Positions 26,780 through 35,896 of a stretch of 64,000 nucleotides of DNA are shown piece by piece; within the stretch, counting starts at the first letter, position 1; every line of letters begins with the position of its first letter. Made by a program: the position numbers and the translations under genes. The stretch covers positions 87,001 through 151,000 of the forward strand of contig JADJRT010000003.1 in assembly GCA_016712035.1 (NCBI GenBank). Direction: 5' to 3'. Under the pieces are notes generated by a model. It was not told where the DNA came from, did no database searches, and saw only the letters and a program-made list of their open reading frames with translations. This DNA comes from Flammeovirgaceae bacterium (lineage in GTDB: Bacteria > Bacteroidota > Bacteroidia > Cytophagales > Cyclobacteriaceae).

Positions 26780-27271
26780 TTATTTGTTGATTAATAAAGT
26801 GGTGTTGCCTGTGCTAAGAAGCTGAGTATCCAGTAATCCTCTTAATTCAATAGCCACTACTTCACGCTCCTCCTCCACTAATACGAAGTATACGTTCTTA
26901 CGGTTTTGCTGAGCACCTGTTTCGCGTAAATATATTGTAACTTCTTCACCCCGATCACGAACAAAGGCGATCTCCTCAAAAGAATCCTGTTGCAATACTT
27001 TTTTGAAGCCGTTTACGGACAAATTTCGGGCGTCAAATTCGGAACGTGGAATGGTAATAAAACGAACGTGATTAAGATCCTTGATCGCATTCTTAAACTC
27101 ATGTTCTCCTGCCATGTCTAACACTAAACGGCCCATCCATCCGCTAAAAGAAAAACTATGTATCTCCGGCTCGTCCGAAAAAGTGCTTTTTAGGGTTTGA
27201 TAGCTTTTGGTTTGCGCACTTGCCACACCCATGCTGGCAAATACAAACAGTATAACTTTCAGAGTTTTCAT
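26780..27271 (-). CDS. DUF4252 exported protein (copy 2)
   Basis: About 163 residues from the ATG at 27271, where a signal peptide (LKVILFVFASMGVASAQ) begins. The longer frame to 27388 would put 39 charged residues before it and is rejected. Domain marks: EIHSFSFSGWMGRLVLDMAG, KDLNHVRFITIPRSEF, then the IYLRETG strand and LVEEEREVVAIELRGLLD. It lies between copies 1 and 3 with the same orientation. Confidence 0.85.
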   Translation of the reverse strand: MKTLKVILFVFASMGVASAQTKSYQTLKSTFSDEPEIHSFSFSGWMGRLVLDMAGEHEFKNAIKDLNHVRFITIPRSEFDARNLSVNGFKKVLQQDSFEEIAFVRDRGEEVTIYLRETGAQQNRKNVYFVLVEEEREVVAIELRGLLDTQLLSTGNTTLLINK

Positions 27272-27341
27272 TTCCATGGATTTTTTATGGACATCAATAA
27301 AAGTGAGGATACTCTTACGGGCATCCTCCTTTTCTTTGAAT

Positions 27342-27866
27342 TTAGTTCTTCTTGTCTTTGATTTTTTCCAGATTCTCCAATCCGTCAATATTAACAGACT
27401 TGCCTATTTTGGAAATCTCCTTCAAATCAATTTCTCCGAAGATTGTCATTACCATAAACTCTTCATTGCCGCCCATCACCATTACCAGTTCACTGATTTT
27501 ACCAGCCGACTCCTTCGTGTAAAATTTCATGTCCTTATCCTTATCGCGTATTGACATCAGCTCCTCAAATTCTTTCGAAGGAATCATAGAGATGGCTTCC
27601 TTATATAATTCTCGCGAGTTTCTAGTTTCGCTTTTCGAAAGAATTCTTAAACCTCTGATTTTGCTAATGGCCTGAATCATTTCCTTTTCTTCCGGGGTAT
27701 CACCCGAAAGATTAGCCATCATATTAAACATCTTGCCGCTTACTGTTACCTGGCTAAACGATGTATCGTCCTGATACTTGGTAAAGAATTTCGCGATGGC
27801 ATCGTTTTGCGCCTGGGCTGCAAAAGCCATCATCATCATCACTGCTCCTATTAATAACTTTTTCAT
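27342..27866 (-). CDS. DUF4252 exported protein (copy 1)
   Basis: A 174-residue DUF4252 protein with a clean signal peptide (MMMMAFAAQAQ). It is the first of three paralogues. Marks include SQVTVSGKMFNMMANLSGD, SKIRGLRILSKSE, MSIRDKDKDMKFYTKE and VMGGNEEFMVMTIFGEIDL. Its 3' end runs past the copy 2 start by a few bases. Located directly downstream of the anti-sigma gene, as DUF4252 genes of this phylum often are. Confidence 0.87.
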   Translation of the reverse strand: MKKLLIGAVMMMMAFAAQAQNDAIAKFFTKYQDDTSFSQVTVSGKMFNMMANLSGDTPEEKEMIQAISKIRGLRILSKSETRNSRELYKEAISMIPSKEFEELMSIRDKDKDMKFYTKESAGKISELVMVMGGNEEFMVMTIFGEIDLKEISKIGKSVNIDGLENLEKIKDKKN

Positions 27867-27885
27867 ACCTGTATTATTTAATGTT

Positions 27886-28401
27886 TTAAATTTTCGTTTC
27901 TACTTCTTCCAACGATTTTCCTTGAATTTTCTCTTCAGCTTCGTTGAATACTTTTATTTTACTCGCTTCTTTCTGTGCTCGATTAAATCCATTCGATATC
28001 ATCAACAAAGCTTTTTTAGTTTCCTCAAGTGCTAACTTGGGGTCGCTATAGGTATCGGCTATCTCGGGTGGGTAGGCTTTGCGAACTTCCAGCCGCACAA
28101 AATAGGTGGCCGCCACTACAACCAGCAGGCCTGCCGCAATTCGACTGTAGTTTGTAACAAGTTGAACTACCTTACCCTTCGGCTTATCTTGCTGGATTTT
28201 TTTGGTGATAGACGAATCAAAATTATGAATGCTCAATTGCTGTTTTTGTTGTGCATTAAAGTATCGAAAGACTTCAGCCACATCCTTCATTGATTCTGGA
28301 ACTTCGCTCTTGAAGAACTCACGAAGCTGTTGCTCTTCCTCCAACGTGGTTTCACAGTTCCAGTACTTCTCCAGCAACGATTCTATATGCTTAGAGTCCA
28401 T
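27886..28401 (-). CDS. Anti-sigma factor-like single-pass membrane protein
   Basis: About 171 residues. The N-terminal cytoplasmic part (HIESLLEKYWNCETTLEEEQQLREFF) looks like the anti-sigma region of Bacteroidota FecR-like and DUF-type regulators. One membrane helix, RIAAGLLVVVAATYFVRLEV, lies near residue 95. A periplasmic tail with helices follows. Because it starts inside the end of the ECF sigma gene, the pair is almost certainly sigma and anti-sigma. No Zn-binding HxxxCxxC motif is seen. Confidence 0.7.
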   Translation of the reverse strand: MDSKHIESLLEKYWNCETTLEEEQQLREFFKSEVPESMKDVAEVFRYFNAQQKQQLSIHNFDSSITKKIQQDKPKGKVVQLVTNYSRIAAGLLVVVAATYFVRLEVRKAYPPEIADTYSDPKLALEETKKALLMISNGFNRAQKEASKIKVFNEAEEKIQGKSLEEVETKI

Positions 28402-28903
28402 ACGCATTAATTTTTACAAATTTTTCTCTTACCGTATTTCGTGCCCGGAATAAGTTAACCTTCACTTGGTTCATGTCCAGTTCCAGAATGTCACAAATCT
28501 CGTTGTAACTATACCCTTCAATGTCGCGAAGGTGTATCACCTGGCGTTGCTTCTCTGGCAACGCGGCTATCATTTCGTTTAGTCGTTGCATATTCTCATG
28601 AATTTCAGTCCTCTCATGAGGCGTTAGCGTTTCGTTTTTAATCTCCATTCCTTGTTCAATCGGATCCGTTACTCTGCGTTGTTTTGAGCGAAGTCGGTCA
28701 AGCGAGAGATTTTTGGTGATGCGCATACACCAGGCTTCCATGTTTTGTACTTCGGCCATTTGCTCCCGTCCGTTCCAAACTTTGATCATTACTTCCTGCA
28801 CGATGTCTTTTGCTTCTTCCGTACTTCCCATTAAGCGGAAAGCAAATCGAAAAAGCTTATTTTTAGTCGGCAGAACCCGGTTTTCAAAAGTTTCGAGATT
28901 CAT
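28391..28903 (-). CDS. ECF RNA polymerase sigma factor (sigma-70 family)
   Basis: About 170 residues from ATG 28903; a frame 17 codons longer overlaps the promoter and is not used. Region 2 is seen in RFAFRLMGSTEEAKDIVQEVMIKVW (EEA-x-D-x-VQE). Region 4 follows in LPEKQRQVIHLRDIEGYSYNEICDIL and NQVKVNLFRARNTVR. It directs transcription of an envelope- or stress-linked regulon. It overlaps the anti-sigma gene start by 11 bases. A -35/-10-like pair typical of ECF autoregulation sits just upstream. Confidence 0.93.
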   Translation of the reverse strand: MNLETFENRVLPTKNKLFRFAFRLMGSTEEAKDIVQEVMIKVWNGREQMAEVQNMEAWCMRITKNLSLDRLRSKQRRVTDPIEQGMEIKNETLTPHERTEIHENMQRLNEMIAALPEKQRQVIHLRDIEGYSYNEICDILELDMNQVKVNLFRARNTVREKFVKINAYGL

Positions 28904-28917
28904 TGTTTCAAAAGCAA

Positions 28918-28942
28918 GACGATGCTTATAGTAAGTTGTTAC
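28918..28942 (-). promoter_or_regulatory. Candidate ECF autoregulated promoter (GTAAC-N16-CGTC)
   Basis: On the minus strand GTAAC (28942-28938) and CGTC (28921-28918) are separated by 16 bases. This matches the GGAAC/GTAAC and CGTC elements of many ECF promoters. The leader to the ATG at 28903 would be very short. Confidence 0.35.
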
Positions 28943-29021
28943 AAGATAGTTCAAAAAAATATTCTCTCAGAAGGTGGGTTAACCTGACTTCTTTGTTATT
29001 TAAGCCTGATTACGTGTGTTT

Positions 29022-29429
29022 ATGAGCGACCCGGCCGATCAAATTATTGTATTCGATTCGTATGACACTGCGATGTCAGCTAACCTGGTTAAAACCAAAT
29101 TAGATGCCTATGGTATTCCTTGCTTCCTCTCGGGCGAGCATTTTGTAGGGCTTTATCCCTTTCGCAATGAGCTATTCTCCGGAGTGCGCCTGCACATTTT
29201 TGCGAACGATCTTGAACGCGTAAAGGACATACTTACGGAAGAGGAGACAGACAATGATCAGGAAAAATTGCAATGTCCATTTTGTGAATCCAATAAGGTA
29301 GCCTTAAAGAAAAGTCAACCCAAAGTCCTTGAAAATATCCTCACTACCATGTTTGTAAGCCCCTTTATGGAAGAAAAAAAGATGTACACTTGCGAAAATT
29401 GCCAGCGGGAATTTGAATCAATAGGATGA
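29022..29429 (+). CDS. DUF2007 protein with C-terminal zinc ribbon
   Basis: About 135 residues, read divergently from the sigma gene. The first half is DUF2007: QIIVFDSYDTAMSANLVKTKL, then the strand PFRNELFSGVRLHIFANDLE. The second half is a zinc ribbon with ligands CPFCESNK and YTCENCQREF. The GTG six bases upstream is an alternative start. The role is unknown; such proteins are usually cytoplasmic and small. The stop is next to the end of the OmpA gene on the other strand. Confidence 0.83.
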   Translation: MSDPADQIIVFDSYDTAMSANLVKTKLDAYGIPCFLSGEHFVGLYPFRNELFSGVRLHIFANDLERVKDILTEEETDNDQEKLQCPFCESNKVALKKSQPKVLENILTTMFVSPFMEEKKMYTCENCQREFESIG

Positions 29430-31187
29430 TTAAATTTTTAAAACGGTAAATTCTACCCTTCGGTTATTTGCACGGCCTGCTTCGGTATCGTTGGAATCAA
29501 TTGGTTTTGATTCGCCATAACCATGGGCTTCCAATCGCGAGGAATCAATACCCTGGCTAATCAGGTAATCCACCACGGCTTGCGATCTTCCTTGTGAAAG
29601 GTTTTCATTATAGCTATCGCTGCCTTTGCTGTCAGTGTGCCCGGATATTTCTATGGAGACGGATGAGTTACGTTTTAAAAAATCAACCACTTTATCGAGT
29701 TCAACACATGATTCTGACTTTAAAGTTGTTTTGTCAAAGTCGAAATAGATATTCTTTAACCTAACGGTAAGTCCAACCTCAATGGGTGTGAGGTATATAT
29801 TTTTAACTACCGGTGTTATCTCCTCACTCACCACCTCCACGCTATCGCTCGCATTCAAATACCCATCGGCAGAAGCCGAAAATATGTACCAACCCAAACT
29901 CGAAATAGTCTGCTGATAGGACCCTTCGGGAGCTGATAAGGAATATCTGATAGCACGATCAGCTTTAAGCTCAATATTCACTTTTGAACCCGCAATCTTT
30001 TGATCCGTCTTCTTATTAATTAGATCTCCTTTCAAAACCAGGGGTTTGGCGATTGTATTTAAATAGATATCGACATGCAGCGTAGTATCGTGATTGATTT
30101 TAGGAATTTTGAAGGTTTGATTAAACGGAAGAAACCCGGCTGAGGCAGCTATTACCGAATAGGAGTCAATCTCCGGCACATAGGTTTCAAAATTTCCTGA
30201 AGGAGTGGTGCGTAAATGAATGGGCTCATGCTCTTTCATTTTTAACTCGATAGCTGATTGAACCGGCTGCCTGGTTTTTTGATCGAACGTGGTACCGGTA
30301 AGAAGGATTTTAAAATTGCGTGGCTTTAAAATAAATAAATCGAAGTTACCCCCATCCACGCGAGCACCTGAACGGGCAGTAAAAATATTACCATGCGTAT
30401 CCATAGAAAAATAAGCGTCCCCAACAGCACTATTGAGTCAACGGCCCAGGTTTACAGGTTCTGACCAGTTCGTCCAGCTATCATCCAGCCGAGTGGATTT
30501 ATAAATATCGGTGCCACCCACTTTATCTTTCGCATAGCGATCGCTTGAAAAATATAATGTCTTTTGATCGGGCGATATAAAGGGGCTGTAGTCATCAGCA
30601 GCAGAGCTGATTTTTAGTTTTACCGGAACAGTCCACTGTCCGTTTTGCATTTTAGAAAGATAGAGGTCGCTAAACTTGTCGCCTTGCTTTTCTGAAAAGT
30701 AAATAATCAAATACTGGCCATCTGAGGAGATACTGGCGCCATTGAAAATTCCTTTATCCATATCCGCAAAGCCGGATATACCTAATTGATTTATTCGCCC
30801 ATCCGGACTAACTAGTGAAAAACCTTTTGAGTTTTTTGTACGGCCTCCGCGTATCAGCAACGATCCATCGGGCATTACGTTAAACACCTGATTGTATCTG
30901 TTATCATTCAAGGGCGCACCCATTCGTTTTCCTTCCGACCAAACCCCTTTATCATCCAACGTAGAAACCCAGATGTCCTGACTGTTTTCTTTACCATACG
31001 TGTTTTGCGGATGGTTACTAACAAAATAGTAGAGCTTGGTACCATCGATAGAAATAACAGGCGATACCTGATGGTAGAGCGTGTTAATGTTATCATTCAT
31101 CTTCACTAATTCATACCGCGGGCTTATCTCCTGAGAAAAAACAATTGAACCAACTAACCAACAAAACAGGGTGAGAATGTATTTCAT
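29430..31187 (-). pseudogene. OmpA/PD40 outer-membrane protein with in-frame stop
   Basis: One 585-codon gene split by a TGA at 30438-30440 in the same frame. From the ATG at 31187: signal peptide, then PD40/WD40-like beta-propeller strands (SPVISIDGTKLYYFVS, SDGQYLIIYFSE, SPDQKTLYFSSDRY). After the stop, carboxypeptidase-regulatory-like repeats follow, then an OmpA domain with IYFDFDKTTLKSES, ISGHTDSKGSD and AGRANNRRVEF, which binds peptidoglycan. The readthrough LNSAVGDAYFS joins both parts smoothly, as in the intact homologue at 44540. One base change (for example CGA to TGA) explains it. Probably a cell-envelope scaffold. Confidence 0.85.
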
Positions 31188-31291
31188 TAAAAAATATTTA
31201 TTGATAAAGTTAACACTTTCAATCGACAGTTAAAATATACCTAAAACCGCGCCTACAAGGCAGGCCTAATAAACAGGATTCTTAATCTGAT

Positions 31292-31732
31292 TTATTCGGG
31301 TAAACTGAAAAATCCTCTGCCACTCTGAAAAATGGCTGCAACAATAATAATAAGTGCAAGTGCATTAAAAATAAACAGCCGCTTGTGCTTGGCAACTGCA
31401 TCCGCCATCTTCTTTGCGGAAATCCGAGCCATCGTAATTAATACGATAGCGATCAACATCATGGTGTTGTGTTCAACCAGCCAGTAACGGGCTATGGAAT
31501 CCTTCATAGACGCGCCACTAAAAATTACCAGCGGACTAACAAAATATAAAAGAAATCCTACCAACAATTGTGTGTGAGTAAGGATAAAAAGCCAAAGACT
31601 TATCCTATCATCCAATCCTGTATAATCGGCATTCTTTTGCCACCCCGAAAAAGACCGAACAATCACAACCAATAGAAAAATCAAAATAAAGTAGCGAACG
31701 ACAGAGTGAGTCAACAGAAGTAAATCAAGCAT
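31292..31732 (-). CDS. Conserved Bacteroidota four-helix membrane protein
   Basis: About 146 residues from the ATG at 31732; earlier codons have no coding signs. Four helices: VVRYFILIFLLVVIVRSFSGW, ISLWLFILTHTQLLVGFLLY, MMLIAIVLITMARIS and the last LFIFNALALIIIVAAIF. Conserved polar points include HSVVRY, THTQ and VEHNTM. Those histidines could be heme or metal ligands, and such proteins are sometimes called cytochrome b-like, but this is unproven. Confidence 0.7.
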   Translation of the reverse strand: MLDLLLLTHSVVRYFILIFLLVVIVRSFSGWQKNADYTGLDDRISLWLFILTHTQLLVGFLLYFVSPLVIFSGASMKDSIARYWLVEHNTMMLIAIVLITMARISAKKMADAVAKHKRLFIFNALALIIIVAAIFQSGRGFFSLPE

Positions 31733-31878
31733 GGTAATCGAATTTTTGAGTGAGTTCGAAATTAATGCAAGATTCTGACTTATTTTAACCAAACAACAAT
31801 AAAAATCAAGCATTCAAAAAATAAAGGCTGCAGGTTTGATTTAATCCGGTAAATTACTTTTCAATAAAATTCATTGTT

Positions 31879-34311
31879 ATGAAAAAGCTACTCGTTTTAG
31901 TATTTATTTCTATTTCTGTACTTGTAAACGGTCAGGAAAATCTTTCCTATCAACGGCCGCCAGAAGAAATTGCTAAACTGCTGGAGGCACCCTTAACTCC
32001 CTTTGTTTCCTTTTCGCCTGACAAACAATGGATGTTGTTGCTAGAGCGCTCTGATTTTCCAACGATTGAACAGTTATCCAGACCCGAACTTCGCATTGGC
32101 GGGTTACGCATTAACCCAGAAAATTTTGGCCCCAGTCGAGGCAATTATACTATTGGAATAAAAGTAAAGCGCTTAAGCGATAACCAGGAGTTAGAGGTAA
32201 AAAATCTTCCCACACCACTTACCGGTAGCAGTGTTACTTTTTCACCTGATGGCAAACGAATCTGCTTTATTCAAAATGATGCGAGTAGAATAGAGTTATG
32301 GGTGATTGATGTGGCTACATTAACCGCATCGAAACTTTCCGAACGAAAATTAAATACTGCAATGGGTGGCTACACCTGGCTATCGGACTCTCAACACGTT
32401 CTTTTTACAGCAGTCCCTAATGGATTAAAACCTCTTCCTGAAAAAACAAGAATTCCTACAGGCCCCATTGTTGAAGAAAACCTTGGCAAGAAGGCACCTT
32501 CGCGTACCTATCAGGATCTTTTAAAAAACAGGTATGATGAAGCGGCATTTGATTACTACACGCAATCCGATCTGATTTTAAAAAATGTATTTACAGCAAC
32601 TGAGAAAACATTGAGTTCCGCTGCCATTCATTCCGATTTTACGCCTTCACCTGATGGTAAACTGGTGCTCACGGAAATTGTTCAGCATCCATACTCCTAC
32701 CTGGTGCCGGTTTATCTCTTCCCGAAAACGGTAAATGTTATTGATCTGAATGGAAAGTTGGTGAAAGAGATCGCTAGGATTCCTCTGCTTGATTATATAC
32801 CAACTGGATTTAACGCAACACAACGTGAACCCCGCGGGCATAATTGGCGAGCCGATAAACCCAGCACGCTTGTTTGGGTGCATGCGCAAGATGATGGCGA
32901 TCCAAAAATGAAGGCCGACATCCGCGATAAAGTTTTTACACAAGACTATCCGTTTTCGGGTAATGCGAAAGAACTCATCGCACTGCCATTGCGCCACAGT
33001 CGTATTGTTTGGGGCAACGATAATGTTGCCTGGGTATATGAACGGTGGGTAAGCGACCGCAAGGAACGTGTGTACCAGGTTAATCCAGCTACCGGACAAA
33101 AGAAAACTTTGTTCGACCGCGACTACGATGATGGCTATAATAATCCGGGTAGCGTGATTACTGAGACTAATCAGTTTGGTCTTAATACCATCATGATTAA
33201 AGAGAATAGTGTTTTTTTAAGTGGTGCAGGTCCTTCTCCTTTGGGTGATATGCCCTTTGTAGATAAGATGGATTTAACTTCATTAAAGAAAACGCGGCAA
33301 TGGCAATGCGTGGCCCCGTACTATGAATACTTTATTACTTTTCTCGATTCAAAAAAAGGAACCTTTGTTACTTCGCGTGAATCGAATACTGAAAATCCTA
33401 ATTACTATGCCCGCACACTTGGCTCTTCCAAAGTAACGGCCATTACTTCTTTTCCGCATCCCTATCCGCAAATTAAAGATGTAAAAAAACAAGTACTAAA
33501 ATACAAGCGTGCCGATGGTGTGGAACTTACTGCCGATCTATACTTACCGCCTGGCTATAAAAAAGAATCGGGTCCGTTACCGGGATTTGTGTGGGCCTAC
33601 CCCCGCGAGTTTAAATCTGCCGATGCAGCCGGACAAGTAAAAGGTTCGCCATATACTTTCACCCGATTGAGTTGGGGCGGCCCTATTTATTGGGTAATGC
33701 GTGGCTATGCGGTGTTAGACAATGCCTCGATGCCTATTGTGGGAGAAGGCGATAATGAACCCAACGATACGTATGTGCAGCAATTGGTTGCCAGTGCACA
33801 GGCAGTTGTTGATCATGCTGCTTCCTTAGGTGTACTCGATCCAACGCGGGTGGGGGTAGGCGGTCATTCTTATGGAGCGTTTATGACGGCCAACCTGCTC
33901 GCGCACTCTGATATTTTTAAAGCCGGTATTGCCCGTAGCGGTGCTTATAACCGAACCCTTACCCCGTTTGGGTTTCAGGCCGAAGAACGAACTTACTGGC
34001 AAGCACCGGAAGTGTATTACCAAATGTCGCCTTTCTCGTATGCCGATAAACTAAAAGAACCGATTCTGTTTATTCATGGTGAGGCCGATAATAATTCAGG
34101 AACGTTTCCTATCCAAACCGAAAGATTTTATAATGCGATTAAAGGACATGGTGGCACATCACGTTACGTAGTGTTGCCTTATGAAAGTCACGGATATGCG
34201 GCCAAGGAAAGTATTTTACATACGCTTTGGGAAATGGATAGTTGGTTGGATACCTATGTGAAGAAGGCAAAAGAAAAACCAAAAGACGAAAAGGTTAATC
34301 TAAAGTATTGA
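31879..34311 (+). CDS. Prolyl oligopeptidase-family (S9) serine peptidase, exported
   Basis: An 810-residue periplasmic peptidase. A signal peptide (LVLVFISISVLVNGQ) is followed by a seven-bladed propeller half (residues 40-540) and an alpha/beta-hydrolase half. The catalytic triad can be placed at Ser664 in GGHSYGAF, Asp737 in GEADNNS and His771 in YESHGY. The S9 core VWAYPREFKSADAAG matches the large Bacteroidota glutamyl/prolyl peptidase group. It probably degrades peptides in the periplasm. It is a single-gene unit with 73 bases before the channel gene. Confidence 0.93.
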   Translation: MKKLLVLVFISISVLVNGQENLSYQRPPEEIAKLLEAPLTPFVSFSPDKQWMLLLERSDFPTIEQLSRPELRIGGLRINPENFGPSRGNYTIGIKVKRLSDNQELEVKNLPTPLTGSSVTFSPDGKRICFIQNDASRIELWVIDVATLTASKLSERKLNTAMGGYTWLSDSQHVLFTAVPNGLKPLPEKTRIPTGPIVEENLGKKAPSRTYQDLLKNRYDEAAFDYYTQSDLILKNVFTATEKTLSSAAIHSDFTPSPDGKLVLTEIVQHPYSYLVPVYLFPKTVNVIDLNGKLVKEIARIPLLDYIPTGFNATQREPRGHNWRADKPSTLVWVHAQDDGDPKMKADIRDKVFTQDYPFSGNAKELIALPLRHSRIVWGNDNVAWVYERWVSDRKERVYQVNPATGQKKTLFDRDYDDGYNNPGSVITETNQFGLNTIMIKENSVFLSGAGPSPLGDMPFVDKMDLTSLKKTRQWQCVAPYYEYFITFLDSKKGTFVTSRESNTENPNYYARTLGSSKVTAITSFPHPYPQIKDVKKQVLKYKRADGVELTADLYLPPGYKKESGPLPGFVWAYPREFKSADAAGQVKGSPYTFTRLSWGGPIYWVMRGYAVLDNASMPIVGEGDNEPNDTYVQQLVASAQAVVDHAASLGVLDPTRVGVGGHSYGAFMTANLLAHSDIFKAGIARSGAYNRTLTPFGFQAEERTYWQAPEVYYQMSPFSYADKLKEPILFIHGEADNNSGTFPIQTERFYNAIKGHGGTSRYVVLPYESHGYAAKESILHTLWEMDSWLDTYVKKAKEKPKDEKVNLKY

Positions 34312-34334
34312 TGCTGAAGGTTAGAACTCCATAT

Positions 34335-34361
34335 TTTGTTTTTGATAGTGGAACTTTGCTA
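34335..34361 (+). promoter_or_regulatory. Candidate promoter of the ion channel gene
   Basis: TTTG followed after about 17 bases by TACCTTCA, a partial match to the -33 TTG/-7 TAnnTTTG pattern, upstream of the ATG at 34385. Confidence 0.3.
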
Positions 34362-34384
34362 CCTTCACTGGCTAGGCTAATCAC

Positions 34385-35326
34385 ATGAAAATATTCTTAT
34401 CACTACTTCTTTTCCTTTCGGGATTTTCCTTGGTGCAGGCCCAACCCGATACTGTAAATGTTGGCGCTTACGTTATCAGCGTACACGATATAAATTTTAG
34501 GGACAAGGAATACACCATGCGGTTCTGGTTGTGGTTTTTATACGATAATCCTGATTTTGATTTTAGTACTCAATTAGATATTCCTAATGCTAAGTCCATT
34601 GATCCTCCCGAAATTATTTTAGATAGTCTGGAAGGAAGGGCCTGGGCCATTATGAAAATGAAAGCCACGATGAAAGAAAGCTGGAAGGTGGCCGACTTTC
34701 CATTTGACGAGCAACACTTGAGCGTACAAATTGAAAATTCTTTATTCGACAATAAAACCCTTGTCTTTAAGCCAGATGTGATTGGCAGTACCTACGATAA
34801 AGAAGATGCTCTGGATGGCTGGAACATTAAGAACTTTAAAGTTTCTAATATCCAAAATGATTATGAGACTGGTTTTGGTGATCAGCAACCCTCGCGAAGT
34901 CTTCAAAATTTTTCAGCTTTTCTTCTTGAGATGGATATTGAGCGAAACGCCTGGGGGCTTTTCCTTAAAATTTTTATTGGCATGTATATCGCCTTTCTGA
35001 TTTCGATAATCAGTTTTACCATTCAGGTTTCTGAATTGGAACCGCGCTTTGGACTACCTGTAGGTGGTTTGTTTGCCACAGTCGGTAATAAATATATTAT
35101 CGATTCGATACTACCAGAAACATCGGCCTTTACATTGGTGGATTCACTGCATACACTTACATTCCTTGCCATTTTTGGAACCCTGGTTGTCTCCGCTATC
35201 GCGTTGAGGCAATATGACAATGGAAATAAGGAAGCTGCTGTCCGTTACAACCACATAGGATCCCGTTGGGTGGTTATTCTTTATGTTATTTCTAATGTGA
35301 TATTGGTTGGAGTGGCAATCTTCTAA
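34385..35326 (+). CDS. Pentameric ligand-gated ion channel homologue (Cys-loop family)
   Basis: A 313-residue protein. The signal peptide ends near residue 20 (FSLVQAQ). An extracellular beta-sandwich ligand-binding-like domain contains RFWLWFLYDN and, at 105-110, the family motif FPFDEQ in place of the Cys-loop region, which bacterial members lack. Four helices follow: M1 at 190-213 (WGLFLKIFIGMYIAFLISII), M2 at about 224-243 (GLPVGGLFATVGNKYIIDS), M3 at about 251-275, and M4 at the end. This order matches GLIC/ELIC-type receptors. The M2 segment with Gly and Asn residues differs from cation and anion channel consensus, so selectivity is open. The ligand is unknown. Confidence 0.85.
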   Translation: MKIFLSLLLFLSGFSLVQAQPDTVNVGAYVISVHDINFRDKEYTMRFWLWFLYDNPDFDFSTQLDIPNAKSIDPPEIILDSLEGRAWAIMKMKATMKESWKVADFPFDEQHLSVQIENSLFDNKTLVFKPDVIGSTYDKEDALDGWNIKNFKVSNIQNDYETGFGDQQPSRSLQNFSAFLLEMDIERNAWGLFLKIFIGMYIAFLISIISFTIQVSELEPRFGLPVGGLFATVGNKYIIDSILPETSAFTLVDSLHTLTFLAIFGTLVVSAIALRQYDNGNKEAAVRYNHIGSRWVVILYVISNVILVGVAIF

Positions 35327-35440
35327 AATCGGATACTTGATACTTGTCACTTGATACTGGTGACATGATTCTGTATGTCTGATACGAGTAGATAAAAATA
35401 AATGTGATCGGCATAGATCCAGAGACTAGAATCCAGTAAC
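35326..35440. repeat. Short-word repeat in the spacer (ACTTGATACT)
   Basis: ATACTTGATACTTGTCACTTGATACTGGTGAC gives loose tandem copies of ACTTGATACT, then AGATCCAGAGACTAGAATCCAG. No gene or promoter is recognised. Confidence 0.4.
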
Positions 35441-35443
35441 CAG

Positions 35444-35896
35444 TTACGCTCTATTCTTCGTATCAATCACAATAGTTACCGGGCCATCATTTACCAGACT
35501 TACTTTCATGTCTGCACCAAACTCTCCGGTTTGTACGGATTTACCTAATTGAGTTGTTACAGCTGCAATAAATTTATCGTAAATAGGAATCGCTACCTCG
35601 GGTCGTGCAGCCTTTATGTAACTGGGTCGATTCCCCTTCTTGGTACTTGCCTGTAAAGTAAATTGGCTAACAAGAATAATTTCGCCACCTGAATCTTTCA
35701 CACTTACATTCATCACACCTTCTACATCGTTAAAGATGCGAAGGTTGACAATCTTACTTGCCAGCCACTCAAAGTCTTCGGCATTATCCGCTTCCTCAAT
35801 ACCCACCAATACAACCAACCCAGCATGAATCTGAGCTTTTATGTTTACATCTATCTCCACCGAGGCGTTGGTTACGCGTTGAACAACGGCTATCAT
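35444..35896 (-). CDS. dtd: D-aminoacyl-tRNA deacylase
   Basis: A 150-residue editing enzyme that hydrolyses D-aminoacyl-tRNA (and glycyl-tRNA-Ala). Diagnostic motifs are VQRVTNASVEID at the start, SQFTL in the middle (SQxxL), and NDGPVTIVID near the end (the Gly-Pro cross-subunit motif NxGPVT). It has the normal length. It overlaps the downstream end of the CarboxypepD-like gene by 4 bases, so the two are co-transcribed. Confidence 0.95.
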   Translation of the reverse strand: MIAVVQRVTNASVEIDVNIKAQIHAGLVVLVGIEEADNAEDFEWLASKIVNLRIFNDVEGVMNVSVKDSGGEIILVSQFTLQASTKKGNRPSYIKAARPEVAIPIYDKFIAAVTTQLGKSVQTGEFGADMKVSLVNDGPVTIVIDTKNRA

